64,000 nt of DNA from assembly GCA_019114305.1 (NCBI GenBank), contig DXFU01000056.1, positions 1 to 64,000 of the forward strand. Direction: 5' to 3'. A model generated the notes under the pieces. It searched no databases, was not told where the DNA came from, and worked only from the letters and a program-made list of their open reading frames with translations. Below, in pieces: positions 60,592 to 64,000 of the stretch; position 1 is the stretch's first letter, and each line of letters opens with the position of its first letter. Origin of the DNA: Candidatus Hungatella pullicola (GTDB lineage: Bacteria; Bacillota; Clostridia; Lachnospirales; Lachnospiraceae). The position numbers and the translations under genes were made by a program.

Positions 60592-61254
60592 ATGAGAGTG
60601 ACATTCCAGGAGCAGCTTGATGAGATGCATTCCCTTCTTATAAAGATGGGGATGCTGTGTGAGGAAGTCATTGACGAAGCTTTTACGGCTTTAATGAATG
60701 AGGATAAGAAACTGGCTTCAGTGGTGATTAAAAAAGATAAGAATATTGACTTGACAGAAAGAGATATTGAGGGCAAGTGTCTCAAGCTTCTTCTTCAGCA
60801 GCAGCCCGTTGCCAGTGATTTAAGAAAAATTTCCGCAGCTTTAAAAATGATTACAGATATGGAGCGCATTGGAGACCAGGCAGCGGACATTGCTGAGATA
60901 GTAAAAACAGGCGAGCTTGGAGCGCCTATTCCTTCTGTTCACTTAGGAGAGATGGCCAAGGCCACCATTAAAATGGTTCGAGAAAGCATTGATTCTTTTG
61001 TTAAGTCAGATCTTCAGCTGGCAAGAAAAGTAATTGCAGATGATGACAAGGTGGATGAGCTGTTTGCCCAGGTGAGAAAGGCTTTGTCCGTTGGATTGGC
61101 CAATGAGAATGCCACTCAGGAACAGGTTCTGGATCTTTTGATGATTGCTAAATATTATGAAAGGATCGGCGACCATGCCACTAATATTGCAGAGTGGGTG
61201 GAATATTCTATTACAGGCGTACACAGAAGCGAAGAGATCGGGGAAGATCAGTAA
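60592..61254 (+). CDS. phoU: Phosphate transport system regulator PhoU (220 aa)
   Basis: Two repeats of a three-helix bundle with the metal-binding E/DxxxD patterns: ITDMERIGDQAADIAEIV in the first and AKYYERIGDHATNIAEWV in the second. PhoU damps Pst uptake and PhoR signalling. GGGAGG 9 bases before the ATG sets the start; the longer frame inside pstB is rejected. Terminator 56 bases later. Confidence 0.95.
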   Translation: MRVTFQEQLDEMHSLLIKMGMLCEEVIDEAFTALMNEDKKLASVVIKKDKNIDLTERDIEGKCLKLLLQQQPVASDLRKISAALKMITDMERIGDQAADIAEIVKTGELGAPIPSVHLGEMAKATIKMVRESIDSFVKSDLQLARKVIADDDKVDELFAQVRKALSVGLANENATQEQVLDLLMIAKYYERIGDHATNIAEWVEYSITGVHRSEEIGEDQ

Positions 61255-61310
61255 ATCCAAACTGGTCTGTCATAAGGAAAAGGCCGTAAGGCCTTAGGGC
61301 GGCAGAGCAG

Positions 61311-61357
61311 AAAAAAGGCGGTATTCATTCCGAAAGGGAGTGGACACCGCCTTTTTT
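61311..61357 (+). terminator. Terminator of pstSCAB-phoU
   Basis: A perfect 12-bp outer stem AAAAAAGGCGGT/ACCGCCTTTTTT, an inner CATTCC/GGGAGTG stem with a GAAA loop, and a U-run. A smaller hairpin AAGGCC-GTAA-GGCCTT precedes it at 61280-61295. Confidence 0.9.
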
Positions 61358-61393
61358 CAGGGGAAATGATAGTTTCCTGTTTCCAGTGGGATA

Positions 61394-61402
61394 TGCTATA
61401 AT
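61394..61402 (+). promoter_or_regulatory. Extended -10 promoter of the flavin reductase gene
   Basis: TG-C-TATAAT at 61394-61402; the upstream TTTCCT is a weak -35. About 40 bases before the ATG. Confidence 0.6.
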
Positions 61403-61442
61403 TGAAAAGATATAAAAAACAGAAAAAGAAATGGAGGCAAAC

Positions 61443-62099
61443 ATGGGAAAACAGTACTGGAATCCGGGAAATATGCTTTATCCTCTTCCGGCGGTTATGG
61501 TAAGCTGCCAGAGACCAGGGGAAAAGCCTAATATTATAACAGTGGCATGGGCAGGAACGGTGTGTTCCTCCCCGGCTATGCTTTCCATATCCGTGCGGCC
61601 GGAGCGCCATTCCTATGGAATTATTAAGGATACAGGAGAATTTGTAGTTAATCTGGTCACTGGGGATTTGGCTTATGCTACCGATTACTGCGGCGTAAAA
61701 TCAGGTCGGGACAGAGATAAATTCGACGATATGAAGCTGACTCCTCTTCCCTCCAAATATATTCAGGCTCCTGGTATTGAGGAAAGCCCCGTATGTCTGG
61801 AGTGCAGGGTGAAGGAGATCATACCTTTAGGAAGCCATCATATGTTTGTGGCGGAAATTCTGGGAGTAACCGTAGACGATAGGTATTTGGATGAAAAAAA
61901 CAAATTTCATTTAAATCAGTCTGATCTTGTCGCTTATTCCCATGGGGAATACTTTAGACTGGGAAAATCCCTGGGAACCTTTGGATATTCTGTGAGAAAG
62001 AAAACAGAGGAAAAAGGAAGAAATAAGGGAAAGAGGCCGGAAAATAAACAGAGAGAAAATAAGGAAAAAAGAACCCAGGTGAAGAAAAGGAGGAGTTAA
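61443..62099 (+). CDS. Flavin reductase-like FMN-binding protein (218 aa)
   Basis: Split-barrel flavin reductase fold: NPGNMLYPLPAVMVSCQ, ITVAWAGTVCSSPAMLSISVRPERHSYGIIKDTGEFVVNLV and CLECRVKEIIPLGSHHMFVAEIL. The last 40 residues are a Lys/Arg/Glu-rich, probably disordered tail. In anaerobes such proteins are flavoredoxin-like electron carriers; the partner is unknown. GGAGG 5 bases before the ATG at 61443 overlaps the in-frame ATG at 61431, so 61443 is the start. Confidence 0.82.
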   Translation: MGKQYWNPGNMLYPLPAVMVSCQRPGEKPNIITVAWAGTVCSSPAMLSISVRPERHSYGIIKDTGEFVVNLVTGDLAYATDYCGVKSGRDRDKFDDMKLTPLPSKYIQAPGIEESPVCLECRVKEIIPLGSHHMFVAEILGVTVDDRYLDEKNKFHLNQSDLVAYSHGEYFRLGKSLGTFGYSVRKKTEEKGRNKGKRPENKQRENKEKRTQVKKRRS

Positions 62100-62101
62100 C
62101 T

Positions 62102-62626
62102 GTGAAAAAAGCAGACAACATTACACTGATCGGAATGCCGGCTTCAGGAAAAAGTACGGTAGGCGTACTTTTGGCGAAGCGTCTGGGATTTTCTTTTGTA
62201 GATGTGGATATTGTGATTCAGGAGCAGGAAGGCAGGCTTTTGAAGGAAATTATCGCTCAGGAAGGTATGGACGGATTTATGGAAGTAGAGAACCGTGTTA
62301 ATGCTTCTCTTGATGTACACAAAAGCGTCATTGCGCCCGGAGGAAGTGTCATCTATGGAAAGGAAGCCATGGAGCATTTAAAGGAGATCAGTACAATTGT
62401 GTACTTGAAGCTGAGCTATGAGGCTGTAAAAGAGCGCTTGGGAAATTTGGTGGACAGAGGTGTGGTTCTAAAAGACGGAATGACTCTTCTGGATCTGTAC
62501 AAGGAGAGAGTGCCCTATTATGAAAAATACGCGGATATTACCATTGACGAGGCAGGACAGCATCCAGGCGAAACAGTGGATGCTCTGAGAAAAATTATGG
62601 AAGAGAGACTGGGAATCACAACGTAG
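62102..62626 (+). CDS. Shikimate-kinase-like P-loop kinase (174 aa)
   Basis: The P-loop GMPASGKST and the fold order of shikimate kinases are present: VDVDIVIQEQEGRLLKEII, GG in VIAPGGSVIY, and the C-terminal LYKERVPYYEKYADITID. However, the Arg that binds shikimate in FRxxE (Arg58 in E. coli) is Met here (FMEVE), and the lid motif RPLL is replaced (DRGVVL). So shikimate may not be the acceptor. No other aromatic-pathway gene is nearby. Start GTG, with GGAGGAG upstream; 2 bases after the flavin reductase stop, so co-transcribed. Confidence 0.75.
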   Translation: MKKADNITLIGMPASGKSTVGVLLAKRLGFSFVDVDIVIQEQEGRLLKEIIAQEGMDGFMEVENRVNASLDVHKSVIAPGGSVIYGKEAMEHLKEISTIVYLKLSYEAVKERLGNLVDRGVVLKDGMTLLDLYKERVPYYEKYADITIDEAGQHPGETVDALRKIMEERLGITT

Positions 62627-62823
62627 CAGGGGGATGCCACGATATATCAGTGTGAAGATATGGAAGTTGAATTTTCAACCGGGGTAATTTACACCATGGA
62701 AAGAAACCTCTTGTAGTTGATGCGGTGGACTCCCTTTTCATAGAGCAGTGGGAGCAGATGTTCCTGGCTGGAGAGAACTGTGAAGAAAACGATCTGGATA
62801 AAAATCAGTTTTTCTGTCCATAA
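62627..62823 (+). pseudogene. Possible decayed small ORF after the kinase gene
   Basis: After the kinase stop the same frame stays open to a TAG at 62714, giving a coding-like peptide containing DMEVEFSTGVIYTM. From about 62700 a neighbouring frame then continues with KKPLVVDAVDSLFIEQWEQMFL and ends at TAA 62821. The switch at the A-rich AAGAAA looks like a single-base frameshift. No ribosome site or start is clear. No family recognised. Confidence 0.3.
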
Positions 62824-62879
62824 TAAATGATACAATATAGGAAAGAGCACAATAATAGGAATAATTCTCGTTATTAGCA

Positions 62880-62908
62880 TTGAAATCAATTCCATTCTTT
62901 GGTATAAT
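62880..62908 (+). promoter_or_regulatory. Sigma-A promoter of ldh
   Basis: TTGAAA (62880-62885), 17 bases, TATAAT (62903-62908). The ldh ATG is 80 bases downstream. Confidence 0.8.
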
Positions 62909-62987
62909 TGGAATACATAGTAAAAAAGTATGAATTGGTCTCTGAAAGGATTCATTCAGAATAAGATAGAATGGAGGAAATGATAAT

Positions 62988-63935
62988 ATGATAAATATTC
63001 AGAAGGCAGCTATTATTGGATGCGGTTTTGTGGGAACATCCATAGCATTTTCCCTGATGCAGAAAGGAATTTTTTCTGATCTGGTTCTGATCGATGTAAA
63101 TCAGGAGAAGGCAGAGGGAGAAGCTATGGATTTAAGCCATGGAATTCCTTTCACTAAGGAAATGGACATACGGGCTGGTTCTTATGAGGATATAGAAGAC
63201 TGCGCCATAATTATTATTACTGCCGGAGCCAACCAGAAGCCGGGAGAGACCAGGCTGGATCTGGTTCACAAAAATGTGGAGATTTACAAGGAGATTATTC
63301 CAAGAATTAAAGAGAAAAATCAGGAGGCAATTCTTCTGATTGTGTCCAACCCTGTGGATATTATGACTTATGTAGCTTTAAAACTTTCCGGATTTCCAAA
63401 AGACAGGGTCATAGGATCCGGTACGGTTCTGGATACAGCAAGATTAAAATACCTTCTCAGCCGCCATTTGGATGTGGACAGCCGCAGCGTTCATGCCTTT
63501 ATCATTGGGGAACACGGTGACAGCGAGCTGGCTGTTTGGAGCGCTGCCAATGTGTCAGGAATACCTTTAAATCACTTCTGCGAGCTGAGAGGATATTTTA
63601 ACCATATGGAGTCTATGGACAGAATTTATCAGAATGTCAGAGACAGTGCTTATGATATTATTGAAAAAAAGGGCGCTACGTATTACGGTGTTGCTATGGC
63701 AGTGGAGAGGATTGTGGAATGTATTATACGGGATGAGCATTCCATTCTGCCTGTATCCGTATATTTGGATGGGCTTTACGGTCTCAAGGATATCTGCTTA
63801 AGTATTCCTACTGTGGTGGGAAGCAAAGGAGCGGAAAAGGTGCTGGATATTCCTCTGGATTTGATGGAGATGGGGAAATTGGTCTATTCATCCAAAGAGC
63901 TAAAGGGGATTATCGAAGAATTGGATTTGCAATAA
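62988..63935 (+). CDS. ldh: L-lactate dehydrogenase (315 aa)
   Basis: Reduces pyruvate to L-lactate with NADH at the end of glycolysis. AAIIGCGFVGTSIAFSLMQKG binds NAD; the specificity loop GANQKPGETR has Gln83, which favours lactate over malate; SNPVDIMTYV, GSGTVLDTARL and the catalytic His176 in GEHGDSE complete the site. Full length. AGGAGG-like site (GGAGGAAATG) before the ATG. No gene follows in the remaining 65 bases. Confidence 0.96.
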   Translation: MINIQKAAIIGCGFVGTSIAFSLMQKGIFSDLVLIDVNQEKAEGEAMDLSHGIPFTKEMDIRAGSYEDIEDCAIIIITAGANQKPGETRLDLVHKNVEIYKEIIPRIKEKNQEAILLIVSNPVDIMTYVALKLSGFPKDRVIGSGTVLDTARLKYLLSRHLDVDSRSVHAFIIGEHGDSELAVWSAANVSGIPLNHFCELRGYFNHMESMDRIYQNVRDSAYDIIEKKGATYYGVAMAVERIVECIIRDEHSILPVSVYLDGLYGLKDICLSIPTVVGSKGAEKVLDIPLDLMEMGKLVYSSKELKGIIEELDLQ

Positions 63936-64000
63936 TAGAAATAATGAAATGATTTCTTAAAAATATTAATAAATGAGAAATAAAATTTTAAGAAAAGCAG

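Larger units (their letters stand above)
62627..62987 (+). other. Gap of 361 bases between the kinase gene and ldh
   Basis: The first 200 bases hold the possible decayed ORF; the rest is AT-rich with the ldh promoter. A minus-strand frame of 88 codons exists (62689-62955), but it has no ribosome site and its composition is that of non-coding sequence. Confidence 0.5.

Noticed and set aside
62689..62955. Minus-strand 88-codon ORF upstream of ldh
   Set aside because: No ribosome site, hydrophobic low-information translation, overlaps the ldh promoter and the coding-like plus-strand fragment.
1..64000. CRISPR array, prophage, IS element or defence system
   Set aside because: No regularly spaced repeats, transposase, integrase, phage structural or restriction/toxin genes were seen on either strand.

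Overview
The window is ordinary chromosome from an anaerobic, endospore-forming Firmicute, most likely a Lachnospiraceae (Clostridium cluster XIVa) species. Grounds: moderate GC with Gram-positive ribosome sites, sporulation genes (spmA, yyaC), FabK instead of FabI, a yaaO/holB/ricT/rsmI locus ordered as in other Firmicutes, an anaerobic glycerol-3-phosphate dehydrogenase set and L-lactate dehydrogenase. I see no prophage, insertion sequence, integrase, CRISPR array or defence island. The genus cannot be fixed from the sequence alone.

Layout. 1-180: end of a tRNA cluster (Phe, Lys). 0.2-9.7 kb: PLP decarboxylase, guanylate-kinase-like protein and a GH35 enzyme, followed by holB-ricT-trmN6-rsmI and an SGNH esterase. 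9.7-20.3 kb: a full type II fatty-acid operon, fabH-acpP-fabK-fabD-fabG-fabF-accB-fabZ-accC-accDA (fused) plus a second FabK-like flavoprotein. It starts at a strong promoter carrying a FabT-like operator and ends at a UUCG-loop terminator. 20.3-27.7 kb: small membrane protein, spmA without spmB, MgtC, then a sugar-acid-type module (PfkB kinase, aspartate-dehydrogenase-like and 2-hydroxyacid-dehydrogenase-like proteins, AraC regulator, MFS permease). 27.7-33.7 kb: GH3 hexosaminidase, TSCPD protein, mtnN, a membrane protein and pgi. 33.7-37.5 kb: GH78 rhamnosidase with an AraC regulator. 37.7-45.3 kb: coiled-coil membrane protein, yyaC, a LysM protein with an apparently dead MPN/JAB domain, a DUF5711-type protein, transketolase and ROK glucokinase. 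45.4-49.2 kb: cutC, CBS-type pyrophosphatase and a secreted amidase.

49.2-56.9 kb holds a coherent glycerophosphodiester operon: GlpQ-type phosphodiesterase, two ABC permeases, a binding lipoprotein, then a GlpA/GlpB-like/DUF1667 dehydrogenase set. Diester taken up can be cut to glycerol 3-phosphate and oxidised to DHAP. A promoter followed by a terminator in its leader suggests antitermination control. 56.9-61.3 kb is pstSCAB-phoU behind a PhoP-box array. 61.4-63.9 kb carries a flavin reductase, a shikimate-kinase-like protein, a decayed ORF and ldh.

Most of the window is housekeeping. The least explained items are the pseudo-MPN/LysM transmembrane protein, the AccD-AccA fusion with its neighbouring Cys-cluster FabK paralogue, the tandem operator and internal terminator of the fatty-acid operon, the glpQ leader attenuator, and the kinase/dehydrogenase module whose last enzyme lacks the usual catalytic residues.
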